Positions 25,203-34,871 of a stretch of 64,000 bases of DNA are shown piece by piece; positions within the stretch are counted from its first letter, which is position 1, and each line of letters starts with the position of its first letter. The position numbers and the translations under genes were made by a program. This stretch comes from Lutibacter profundi (GTDB lineage: Bacteria > Bacteroidota > Bacteroidia > Flavobacteriales > Flavobacteriaceae), in assembly GCF_001543325.1 (NCBI RefSeq), contig NZ_CP013355.1, positions 62,001-126,000 on the forward strand. The letters are read 5' to 3'. A model generated the notes under the pieces. The model was not told where the DNA came from and ran no database searches. It saw only the letters and a program-made list of their open reading frames with translations.

Positions 25203-26633
25203 CTATTCAAATTTAAAATAGTTGTTATAGGAAGTATAATTGATTGGGCTTGTATTATTTTTTAGATAATCAATAATTCCTTCTGCAGTTGTATACGTTT
25301 TATATAAAGGTGTTTGTGTAAAATAACTGTCGTAAACAGCAGGAATATAATCGTTTAATCCTATTGTTAGGCTAAAATTATCACTCAAAATTTCTTGATT
25401 ATCATTTTTTATTACAATATCATTTCCTTGCTGTTCAATTGTACCTCCAGAATAATAAAATCCAGTGCCACTGCCTTTTAAGAAGTTTTTAATTTCGCTA
25501 ACAGTCATTGTATAGATAACGCTTCCGTTGTTAAACGGGTCAATAGTATAAATTTCTCGTTTTAAAATGTCACCTTCATTTAAACTTGCTCTTATACCTC
25601 CTGTATTTTGAAATGTTAAACCAACATTCATTTTATTTCTTAAAATATCTGTATAAAAATAGCCAACCTGTGATCTGGTATGGTTTGTTTCAGCATAGCC
25701 AATCACCTCATCTAAATTAGCATCTTCATTATAAGTGTCAATTAATGATTTTAGTGTAGAATCAAAATTAGTATAGGTTGATAAATCAATTAAATTATAG
25801 GTTAAGCTTTCAATTTTTTTATCTTTTAAAATTATTTTAATTTTACCTAAGTAATTTAAATTTGAACCTGCTTGAAATATAGGTGTATTATTTACAATTG
25901 TATTTGTTATTGAATGAGAATGCCCTCCAATAATTAAATCAAAATAAGGATAGTTGTTTGCTATGTAGGTATCTGTTGATACTCCTAAATGAGTAAGCGC
26001 AATATATAAATCAGCGTCTACTGTTTCTTTTAGTTGTGAATACTTATTTATTACAGAAGTATATTTTTGAAAAATTAAATTTTGAACTCGCCAAGGGTGT
26101 GTTGAAGGAATAATAGCATCTTTTTTCCCATTGGTTTCAACCAATCCCAAAAAAGTTACTTTTACATCATTTTTTGTAATTGTTTTATATTCATTTGGTT
26201 CTGGAATTCCAGTAGTATTCATATCAACATTGGCACAAACCCAATCGAATTGAGATTGTAGAATTCTATCTTTTAAAATTGTTTCACCGTAGTCAAACTC
26301 GTGATTGCCAATTGTGGAAATATCAAACCCAACTTTATTCATAATAGCTATCATAGGGAATCCTTTTTCTTCATAATTATCAACTACAGGATTGCCTGAA
26401 AATATATCTCCAGCACAAACAACAATAACAGTTGTTTGTTCTTTTTCTTTATCAATAATATATTTTATTTTAGAAAAATTATCAAGTTTTCCATGTTGGT
26501 CATTTATGTGGAAAATGGTTATTTCTTTGCTTTTATTTTGTGGGGTTGAAACAGGAATATTTCCTTTATTTGAACAACTTAAAAAAAAGAATAAAATAAA
26601 GTTTATTACTAAATATAGTCTTAATAATTTCAT
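25203..26633 (-). CDS. 5'-nucleotidase/bifunctional metallophosphatase, lipoprotein
   Basis: Periplasmic or outer-membrane metallophosphatase splitting nucleoside monophosphates and similar esters. Metal motifs in order: HINDQHGKLDN (residues 42-52 or so), AGDIFSGNP, IGNHEFDYG, LTHLG, GGHSHS. The C-terminal domain from about 310 contains the substrate stack region NTGGIRASLNEGDI. The signal MKLLRLYLVINFILFFFLSC places lipid-bearing Cys20. I choose the ATG at 26633; a TTG at 26654 would add an unlikely seven residues. Length 476 aa, slightly short for the family but with all motifs. Confidence 0.9.
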   Translation of the reverse strand: MKLLRLYLVINFILFFFLSCSNKGNIPVSTPQNKSKEITIFHINDQHGKLDNFSKIKYIIDKEKEQTTVIVVCAGDIFSGNPVVDNYEEKGFPMIAIMNKVGFDISTIGNHEFDYGETILKDRILQSQFDWVCANVDMNTTGIPEPNEYKTITKNDVKVTFLGLVETNGKKDAIIPSTHPWRVQNLIFQKYTSVINKYSQLKETVDADLYIALTHLGVSTDTYIANNYPYFDLIIGGHSHSITNTIVNNTPIFQAGSNLNYLGKIKIILKDKKIESLTYNLIDLSTYTNFDSTLKSLIDTYNEDANLDEVIGYAETNHTRSQVGYFYTDILRNKMNVGLTFQNTGGIRASLNEGDILKREIYTIDPFNNGSVIYTMTVSEIKNFLKGSGTGFYYSGGTIEQQGNDIVIKNDNQEILSDNFSLTIGLNDYIPAVYDSYFTQTPLYKTYTTAEGIIDYLKNNTSPINYTSYNNYFKFE

Positions 26634-26671
26634 GGGTAATTTATTTGAAATCAAAATTACTTAAAAAGCAG

Positions 26672-27112
26672 TTAGTTTTTCAAACTTTCTTTGATTTCAA
26701 TAATATTATCTATTGAAATACTTTTAATATTAAGCCATTCCAAAGCTCGTTTGCTTGTAGAAAAAATTTCTATAGTAACTAATGAATTACTCTCTTGTTG
26801 TTTGATTTTATATAAAGTTGCAGAAACTACTTGTTTTGGAGTGCTTGTAAGTACAGCAATATTTCTTCTTTCTCCTTTAGTTAGTAATTCTTTTGCGAAA
26901 AAACCGACAGATTTAGTTATATCATTTTTGGTAGTGTTAAAAGTAACATCCTTAAAATCAATCAAATGATTTAAACCTAGGTAAAATTTGGGATCAGATA
27001 TCTTTTTTTTAACGAATTTAATAAATGATTCAAATTCTAGAATTCCTGAATGGTACTCTATTACAAGATTGTGTTCTTTTAAAATTTTATAGCGACTTAT
27101 TAAACCTGACAT
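26672..27112 (-). CDS. Hypothetical protein, possible STAS/SpoIIAA-like fold, 146 aa
   Basis: No clear family. The pattern of strand-helix units, with EYHSGILEFESFIKFVKKKI, LIDFKDVTFNTTKNDI and RNIAVLTSTPKQVVSATLYKI, resembles the SpoIIAA-like (STAS-related) proteins of Bacteroidota that have no phosphorylatable serine at a known place. It is soluble and has no signal peptide. It sits between a 5'-nucleotidase (18-38 bases) and yidC, from which a terminator separates it. Real gene likely; role unknown. Confidence 0.55.
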   Translation of the reverse strand: MSGLISRYKILKEHNLVIEYHSGILEFESFIKFVKKKISDPKFYLGLNHLIDFKDVTFNTTKNDITKSVGFFAKELLTKGERRNIAVLTSTPKQVVSATLYKIKQQESNSLVTIEIFSTSKRALEWLNIKSISIDNIIEIKESLKN

Positions 27113-27142
27113 TTATCATATTTTGAAGCTAAAATAATAAAA

Positions 27143-27172
27143 AAGCCGCAAAATATTTACATTTTGCGGCTT
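27143..27172 (-). terminator. Terminator after yidC
   Basis: AAGCCGCAAAA and TTTTGCGGCTT form an 11-bp perfect stem with an 8-base loop; TTTTTTATTAT follows on the minus strand. It ends the yidC transcript 16 bases after the stop codon. Confidence 0.9.
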
Positions 27173-27187
27173 AAAATTTGGGTGTAA

Positions 27188-29092
27188 TTATTTTTTCCTT
27201 TTTTGTTTTGCCTGTTGTTCTTGCGCTTGTTTCATAGCGTCATTTAAACGTTTACGAAATTTACCTTCTTTTTTAGGCTTCTTTTTATTTTCTTGAATTT
27301 TTGCGTGAATCTTATCTTCATCAATAATGTAATTTTTAATTACCAGCATAATTGTAATGGTTAATAAGTTTGATACAAAATAGTATAAACTTAAACTACT
27401 GGCATACATATTAAAGAAAATTAGCATCATCACAGGAGAGAAGTACATCATCATTTTCATCATCTTTTGCATATCAGGCATTCCTTCTTGTGCTGGAGCT
27501 TGCATATTCATTTGCTGACTTTGACTCATTCTCATATAGAAGAAAATAGCCACAGATGCTAATATTGGAAATAAGCTAATATGATCTCCATATAGAGGAA
27601 TTTTAAATGGAAGTTGATATACAGAGTCATAGGCAGATAAATCTGTAGCCCATAAAAAACTTTGTTGCCTTAAGTCAATATTTGCAGGGAAAAATCTGAA
27701 TAAAGCAAAAAACACAGGCATTTGTAGCAATGCAGGAATACAACCTGCCAATGGACTAACACCAGCTTTACTTTGTAATGCCATAGTTTCTTGTTGGCGT
27801 TTCATAGCATTTTCTTTACCAGGAAGGCGTTTGTTTATTTCTTCCATTTCAGGTTTTAAAACCTTCATTTTAGCACTTGATAAATAGGATTTATAAACTA
27901 GTGGCGACATAAAAATTCTTACAATAATTGTAAGTAAAATAATAATCAAACCATAACTGCCAATAAATCCTTTTAAGAAGTTAAAAATAGGTATAAATAC
28001 AGATCTATTAATAAATCCAAAAATTCCCCAACCAAGGTTTATAACCTCTTTGATATTACGATCGTATTTTTTTAGAATTTGATAATCATTTGGTCCAATA
28101 TACCAATTCATTTTGTAGTTAAATTCTCCGTTTTCTAATTCCAAAGGCGTTTTTAAATAGAATTCTTTAGTAAAAACAGTATCAATTTCTTCGTCTTCTA
28201 CAAGGTTGTTAGAAGCTAAATTGGCATTGTTAAATCCTTTTTCAGTAATTAATATTGAAGAGAAAAATTGTTGTTTAAAGGCAACCCAATTTACATCATT
28301 TTCAATGGCACTATCATCACTTGACATAGATAGGTAATCAATATTCTCATCATCTTTTTCATAATACAATTCGGTGTGTTGATTTTCATATTGAATACTT
28401 TTTTCGTGTCTATATCCTTTTAAATTCCAATCTAAACCAACTGTTTGCGCTGTGTTTAATGATGAATTTAAACCTTGAGATTGTATATTGAAATCAACCA
28501 TGTACTCATTTGGTTTCATTTCATAGCGATATTCTAAGTACTTATCATTGGCAACTTTCAGTTTCATTGAAAGCACTTGGTTTTCACCATTTTTTGAGAG
28601 TGTTGGTTCAAAAAATAAATCTTTTGTATTTAAAGTTCTATTATCGTTTGTGCCAAAACTAATATTAAAAGATGCATTATGATTTTTTATTAAATAAAGC
28701 GGTAAAGAATCATAAGTGGTGAATTTTTTTAGCAGTGCTTCTTTAATTTGACCACCTTTATTTGATATGACTAATTTTAGTACATCATTTTCAAGAATTG
28801 TCTCGTTATCTAGGGCTGAAGGAAGTGTTGCTGAATAAGCAAAATCACCTAACTGCGCTTGTATTTTGGATAAAGATAGAGAGTCTGTTACTTGTAAAAT
28901 AGGTTCTCTAACATTTTTTATATTTACAGTATCTGTACTAGTTTTTTTTATTTGAACGTCCTCTGTTTTTGCTTTTTCCTGAGCTTTAAGTTCTTCAGGT
29001 GTTGGTTGATTGCTATACATCCACCATAGCATTATTGCGCCTAATAATACAAATCCTATAAGTGAATTAAAATCGAATTTCTTTTCTTCCAT
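27188..29092 (-). CDS. yidC: Membrane protein insertase YidC
   Basis: Inserts membrane proteins alone or with SecYEG. N-terminal span at about 10-26 (IGFVLLGAIMLWWMYSNQ), a long periplasmic beta domain to about 340, and the C-terminal five-helix insertase domain with SYGLIIILLTIIVRIFMSPL and the family sequence KMKVLKPEMEEINKR. GCIPALLQMPVFFALFRFF is the conserved hydrophilic-groove helix region. The tail is very basic (KKPKKEGKFRKRL ... KQKRKK), as usual for ribosome contact. 634 aa. Likely in one direction with pyrG upstream, 111 bases away. Confidence 0.96.
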   Translation of the reverse strand: MEEKKFDFNSLIGFVLLGAIMLWWMYSNQPTPEELKAQEKAKTEDVQIKKTSTDTVNIKNVREPILQVTDSLSLSKIQAQLGDFAYSATLPSALDNETILENDVLKLVISNKGGQIKEALLKKFTTYDSLPLYLIKNHNASFNISFGTNDNRTLNTKDLFFEPTLSKNGENQVLSMKLKVANDKYLEYRYEMKPNEYMVDFNIQSQGLNSSLNTAQTVGLDWNLKGYRHEKSIQYENQHTELYYEKDDENIDYLSMSSDDSAIENDVNWVAFKQQFFSSILITEKGFNNANLASNNLVEDEEIDTVFTKEFYLKTPLELENGEFNYKMNWYIGPNDYQILKKYDRNIKEVINLGWGIFGFINRSVFIPIFNFLKGFIGSYGLIIILLTIIVRIFMSPLVYKSYLSSAKMKVLKPEMEEINKRLPGKENAMKRQQETMALQSKAGVSPLAGCIPALLQMPVFFALFRFFPANIDLRQQSFLWATDLSAYDSVYQLPFKIPLYGDHISLFPILASVAIFFYMRMSQSQQMNMQAPAQEGMPDMQKMMKMMMYFSPVMMLIFFNMYASSLSLYYFVSNLLTITIMLVIKNYIIDEDKIHAKIQENKKKPKKEGKFRKRLNDAMKQAQEQQAKQKRKK

Positions 29093-29152
29093 ATGAGTAA
29101 TTAAAATGTCAGTTTGTCAGTTGTTATTCAACAATACGTTTAAAAAGACCGA

Positions 29153-29160
29153 CAAATGTA
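29153..29160 (-). promoter_or_regulatory. Candidate -7 element of yidC
   Basis: TACATTTG on the minus strand, 61 bases before the yidC ATG. No TTTG is found at the expected -33 place. Confidence 0.4.
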
Positions 29161-29203
29161 CTAAATGTATTGTTATAATTGGGTTTTTATTAATGAATCT
29201 ATG

Positions 29204-30864
<1,661 letters not shown>

Positions 30865-30892
30865 AAAAGAAACCTCAAATATTTCTAATTAT

Positions 30893-33064
30893 TTAGAACG
30901 TAAATCTCCAAATAAATTTAGCAGCACCGTTATTTATTATAGGTCTTATAAAGTTGGCCTGTTTAATAGGTGTGTAACCATTGTTCCAAACAAAATAAAA
31001 ATCACTACCAATTTTTGGTATCCAATGAATTCTAAAATTAGTAAGTAATTGATCTTCTTCTGAATTGTATTGACTTAGTAAAGTAATATTAAATTTAGTA
31101 TTGAAGGCATAACTTAATGTTGAAATAAATTGCTGAATATTATCTTTCGCAGTATCTATTTCAATTAAGTTATTTTCATATTGTTGAGTTAGGTTAAAAT
31201 GTTTATTGATATTTAAACCAAACAAGGCAGTTATTTTTTCAATATTACCATTGTAAAAGGTACCTTTATTATATTGAATTTCAGTAAAAAATTTTCTTCC
31301 TTGAAATGAACTGATTTGAAATTCATAGGCATGCATATAATATTTTCCAGTATCGATAGATATATTATCTGATAAATTAAAAGATTCATCAATTCTATCG
31401 AAAGATTGTTGGAGATTAAATTCAAAAGTATCACCAGAGTTTAGTATAAACCCAAAAGGCCTTATTTCATTTGAATATGATTCTAGTTCATGAGTGGTTT
31501 GTGTACGGTAAATGGTATATTGCCAAGGCTTAAAAACCATTTTTCTAATGCCTAAATTGGTAAACCACCTAGGTGTAAATCTTAGACCCCAAGAGAATGA
31601 TTCAAAATTGGTACGTGTTAAAAAACCAAGCTCAGGAGAGAAATTATTTTGTACTGAAGAAATACCAATATAATTGTCAATTAAATCATTTGGATAATCT
31701 ACATACAAACGATAAGCTAAGGAATTATTCTCTACATTTCCATTGTTAGCACTTAAACTAATTAATGCGCCAATTGCTAAATTTTTATCTTTTAAAAAAT
31801 TAGAAGTAGTATAATTCCCATCTATTCCTAAAACAATATTTTGATGATTGTTTTCTAGTTTTGAAGTTATAATACCTCCAATGTATGATTGAGAACCTAC
31901 ATCATATTTATATCTAAACACACTATTGTTTACTGTGGGTATATTATCTGTAGCTGCCGTTTGTAATGATAAAAAGCCAATATTATTTTTGCCAATTTTC
32001 CCAAATAAACGTGCACCTCCCAAAACATTTACACTTTGAAAGTTCTCAATTCCAATATTACGTGAATAAAAAACACTATTTCTATTTCCGATATAAAAAT
32101 CAAAGTTTCCTGCACCTTCAAGAAAAAACTCTCTTTTTTCAGGGTAATATAAGTTGAAACGTGTTAGGTTTATTTGTAATACATCAGATTCTACCTGAGC
32201 AAAATCGGTATTAACAGTTAAGTTTAGTTTTAATGTGGGGGTAATATTATAATTTAAATCAGCGCCAATTTTACCAATACCGCTATAGGAAATTTTATCA
32301 TTTTCTAAATTCCATCCTCCAAGTAAATATGGTTTGAGTTCAAATCTATCGGTGTATGATATATTTTCTAATCCAATCAATGTACCGGCAGAAGTAAAAT
32401 TTTCTAAACTTAAGTCTCTAGACCATCCTTGCCAACGATCGGTTTCATTTTTATTTGCAATATTTCGTTCAAAATTAATACCCCAAATTTGCTTTTTATT
32501 ATTTTTAAATTTTAAAGTATTAAATGGTATTTGTATTTCCACAAACCAGCCTTCATTTGTTATGGTGGCTACTGCGTCCCAAACACCATTCCAATCACTT
32601 GAGGTATTATCACTTGATGTTATTAATAAATCTGCTCTTGCACCGTAGGGGTTAACAATAAACTCATACCCGGTACGCTTATCATTAAAAGGGTTTATAA
32701 CAATTTTAAAATTATCTTCCCCTTCAAAATTAAAATCTCGTTGCAGTGATTTTGCTATAATTTTTGTTGAAGGATGCTGATAGCACCATACAGCAATATA
32801 TAATGTTGATGAATAATAAGAAATGGCAACTTTTGTTTTTTCAGTAGCAGGTTTTTCAAAATCGGGTTCACGTTGAATAAAATTAGAAATACTGTTTTTT
32901 TGTTGCCAAACTAATTCATTCAGTTTACCATCTAAAGTAATTTTGTTGGTTATTGGTGTGGCAATAGCAACATTTGAATCTTTTTTTTGTGCAAAAGAGA
33001 AAGAAAAATAGAATAGACTTAAAATTAAGAAAATTTCCCTTTTAAAATTAGAGTATTTCAACAT
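30893..33064 (-). CDS. DUF5916 outer-membrane protein with CBM9-like domain
   Basis: Secreted protein with signal peptide to about residue 26 (FYFSFSFAQ). Residues about 35-230 form a carbohydrate-binding family 9-like sandwich (ITLDGKLNELVWQQ, ISYYSSTLYIAVWCYQ, GYEFIVNPYGARADLLI, WGINFERNI). The rest is a DUF5916 beta-barrel, with many amphipathic strands and an aromatic C-terminus (WRFTF). 723 aa fits the family. Role unknown; a surface sugar- or glycan-binding barrel is inferred. The gene stands alone between pyrG and a repeat-bearing gap. Confidence 0.8.
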   Translation of the reverse strand: MLKYSNFKREIFLILSLFYFSFSFAQKKDSNVAIATPITNKITLDGKLNELVWQQKNSISNFIQREPDFEKPATEKTKVAISYYSSTLYIAVWCYQHPSTKIIAKSLQRDFNFEGEDNFKIVINPFNDKRTGYEFIVNPYGARADLLITSSDNTSSDWNGVWDAVATITNEGWFVEIQIPFNTLKFKNNKKQIWGINFERNIANKNETDRWQGWSRDLSLENFTSAGTLIGLENISYTDRFELKPYLLGGWNLENDKISYSGIGKIGADLNYNITPTLKLNLTVNTDFAQVESDVLQINLTRFNLYYPEKREFFLEGAGNFDFYIGNRNSVFYSRNIGIENFQSVNVLGGARLFGKIGKNNIGFLSLQTAATDNIPTVNNSVFRYKYDVGSQSYIGGIITSKLENNHQNIVLGIDGNYTTSNFLKDKNLAIGALISLSANNGNVENNSLAYRLYVDYPNDLIDNYIGISSVQNNFSPELGFLTRTNFESFSWGLRFTPRWFTNLGIRKMVFKPWQYTIYRTQTTHELESYSNEIRPFGFILNSGDTFEFNLQQSFDRIDESFNLSDNISIDTGKYYMHAYEFQISSFQGRKFFTEIQYNKGTFYNGNIEKITALFGLNINKHFNLTQQYENNLIEIDTAKDNIQQFISTLSYAFNTKFNITLLSQYNSEEDQLLTNFRIHWIPKIGSDFYFVWNNGYTPIKQANFIRPIINNGAAKFIWRFTF

Positions 33065-33495
33065 GTCAAAGCAATTGATTAATATTTTCTATATCAGTTG
33101 AATAAATTATTGCTTTTGGTACTTGTAATAAATTAGTTACAATCCTTTCTACTTAATTTTATTAACCAAATTAAAATAATTAGATTTTCATTAAAATATT
33201 GGTAACCTTTAACAGGTTAAAATTAAATATAATTTTTTAACTAGGTGTAACATAAATATCACAGTTGATAATTTTAAAATTTTTAATGAATAAAATTACT
33301 TCTTTTAAGGTTCGTAGATAATTACCGAATACGAATTTATAATTTTCTTTGTTAGTGTTAGGTAAAGCGCAGTCGAGATCTATTTATATTTGATATAATT
33401 CTCGGCTGCGCTCGAACAGACAAATTTTAAAATTTAGATACTTAACACTCCATATTTTATCATTTTAAATATAATATGTAGCTATCTACTTACCT
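33065..33495. other. 431-base intergenic region with inverted dispersed element
   Basis: Separates the DUF5916 gene from the SDR gene. No coding frame is supported. It holds the inverted element at 33367-33417. The rest is AT-rich and without recognised sites. Confidence 0.7.
33367..33417. repeat. GC-rich inverted repeat, copy 2 of the element in the formate dehydrogenase gene
   Basis: GCGCAGTCGAGA (33367-33378) pairs with TCTCGGCTGCGC (33400-33411) with a single G-T wobble, around a 21-base AT loop. The right arm extends to TTCTCGGCTGCGCTCGAAC (33399-33417), one base different from 5859-5877. Confidence 0.6.
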
Positions 33496-34377
33496 CTATA
33501 ATTTCTTTTTTTTACTTCTTATCATCATTTCAAGCGTATCCCACATTTCTTCAGAAATTTCTTCAAGCATATTAAATTCTCCAGCACCTTTTAACCATTC
33601 TCCACCATCAATGGTAATTACCTCCCCGTTAACATAAGCAGAATAATCACTCATTAAATAGGCTGCCAAATTTGCTAATTCCTGATGCACCCCAACTCTA
33701 CCAACAGGAACTTTCTTTTTCATATCAAATTTTTCTTTTAACTCACCTGGGAGTAATCTATCCCAAGCACCTTTTGTTGGAAAAGGGCCAGGTGCTATTG
33801 CGTTAGAACGTATTCCATATTTAGCCCATTCAACAGCTAAAGAACGTGTCATTGCAAGTACACCAGCTTTTGCTGTTGCAGAAGGAACTACATAGGCAGA
33901 ACCGGTCCAAGCATATGTTGTTACAATATTTAAAATAGTAGATTTTGGTTGTTTTATTTTTATCCAGTGTTTACCAAAAGCTAAGGTGCAGTTTTTACTC
34001 CCTTTTAAAACAATATCAATAACGGTGTCAAAGGCATTTGAAGATAGGCGTTCTGTAGGGCTTATAAAATTTCCTGCGGCGTTATTAAGAAGCCCATCAA
34101 CTTTACCAAACGTATTTAGCGTTTGAGTTAACACATTTTCAACTTCATTATAATTTCTTACATCGCATTGTACGGCCAAAACACTTCCACCTGTTTTTTC
34201 TTCTAATTCAATTTTTGCTTTCTCTAATTTTTCAATATTTCTTGAAGTAATAACTACACTTGCTCCAAGTTCTAAAAAATAAGTTGTCATGGCTTTTCCT
34301 AAGCCGCTTCCTCCACCGGTTACTACAATAATTTGACCTTTTAAACTATCTTCTTTGAGCATTGGTTTTTGATACAT
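33496..34377 (-). CDS. SDR oxidoreductase, 2,4-dienoyl-CoA reductase (DECR1-like)
   Basis: NADPH-dependent reductase of auxiliary beta-oxidation of unsaturated fatty acids. The nucleotide loop TGGGSGLGKA is at 20-29, NNAAGNF near 97, and the active-site region VVPSATAKAGV has the Ser and Lys positions of mammalian DECR1 in place of the usual SDR Tyr-x3-Lys. The downstream stretch AVEWAKYGIRSNAIAPGP with TKGAWDRL matches DECR1 closely, including GRVGVHQELANLAAYL. 293 aa. No neighbouring beta-oxidation genes are seen. Confidence 0.85.
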   Translation of the reverse strand: MYQKPMLKEDSLKGQIIVVTGGGSGLGKAMTTYFLELGASVVITSRNIEKLEKAKIELEEKTGGSVLAVQCDVRNYNEVENVLTQTLNTFGKVDGLLNNAAGNFISPTERLSSNAFDTVIDIVLKGSKNCTLAFGKHWIKIKQPKSTILNIVTTYAWTGSAYVVPSATAKAGVLAMTRSLAVEWAKYGIRSNAIAPGPFPTKGAWDRLLPGELKEKFDMKKKVPVGRVGVHQELANLAAYLMSDYSAYVNGEVITIDGGEWLKGAGEFNMLEEISEEMWDTLEMMIRSKKKKL

Positions 34378-34463
34378 GTTTTATTGTTTTTAATTTGTAT
34401 AAAAATATGTATTTTTTCTATTCTAAATATGAAAATATTTTTTTTATTTTTTTTTAAAATCTA

Positions 34464-34494
34464 TTTGTCAAAAACAAAACTAATTGTATATTTG
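34464..34494 (+). promoter_or_regulatory. Promoter of rpmH
   Basis: TTTG (34464-34467), 19 bases, TATATTTG (34487-34494): a perfect Bacteroidota promoter. The start is about 67 bases before the rpmH ATG, leaving a leader that could bear control. Confidence 0.8.
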
Positions 34495-34567
34495 CCAACG
34501 CTTTTAGGGAGAGTTATTCTTGAAGAAGACAACAATATTAGAAACACGATTTTAAAATATATAAGCA

Positions 34568-34729
34568 ATGCCAAAAAGAACATTTCAGCCATCAAAAAGA
34601 AAAAGAAGAAATAAGCACGGTTTTAGAGAACGTATGGCTAGTGCAACAGGAAGAAAAGTGTTGGCAAGAAGAAGAGCGAAAGGTAGAAAAAACTTAAGTG
34701 TATCTTCTGCTCCTAGACCTAAAAAATAA
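34568..34729 (+). CDS. rpmH: 50S ribosomal protein L34
   Basis: 53 residues. [20 protein letters not shown] is the universal L34 beginning, and [20 protein letters not shown] is the core. The extra C-terminal [10 protein letters not shown] occurs in flavobacteria. In many bacteria rpmH neighbours rnpA, yidC and dnaA; here rnpA is absent next to it and yidC is about 5 kb away. It has its own promoter and terminator and is followed by carB. Confidence 0.97.
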   Translation: MPKRTFQPSKRKRRNKHGFRERMASATGRKVLARRRAKGRKNLSVSSAPRPKK

Positions 34730-34750
34730 TGAGATAATAGTTTTAAATAT

Positions 34751-34781
34751 AAGGCGTTACTTTTTAGTAACGCCTTTTTTT
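34751..34781 (+). terminator. Terminator after rpmH
   Basis: AAGGCGTTAC, TTTTTA loop, GTAACGCCTT then T-run. A 10-bp GC-containing stem 21 bases after the stop. Confidence 0.9.
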
Positions 34782-34871
34782 ATACCCTTTTAATAAGTTT
34801 TGAAAACTATTTAACTTAGTAAAACGAATTTTTATAGATATTTACAGTCAATAATATACAATTAATTACCA

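Noticed and set aside
32334-32648. 104-codon frame antisense to the DUF5916 gene
   Set aside because: Inside a coherent outer-membrane protein gene; amino-acid composition is that of a reverse-strand shadow.
34369-34614. 81-codon plus frame before and across the start of rpmH
   Set aside because: Covers the rpmH promoter and start in another frame; composition is random and it conflicts with L34.
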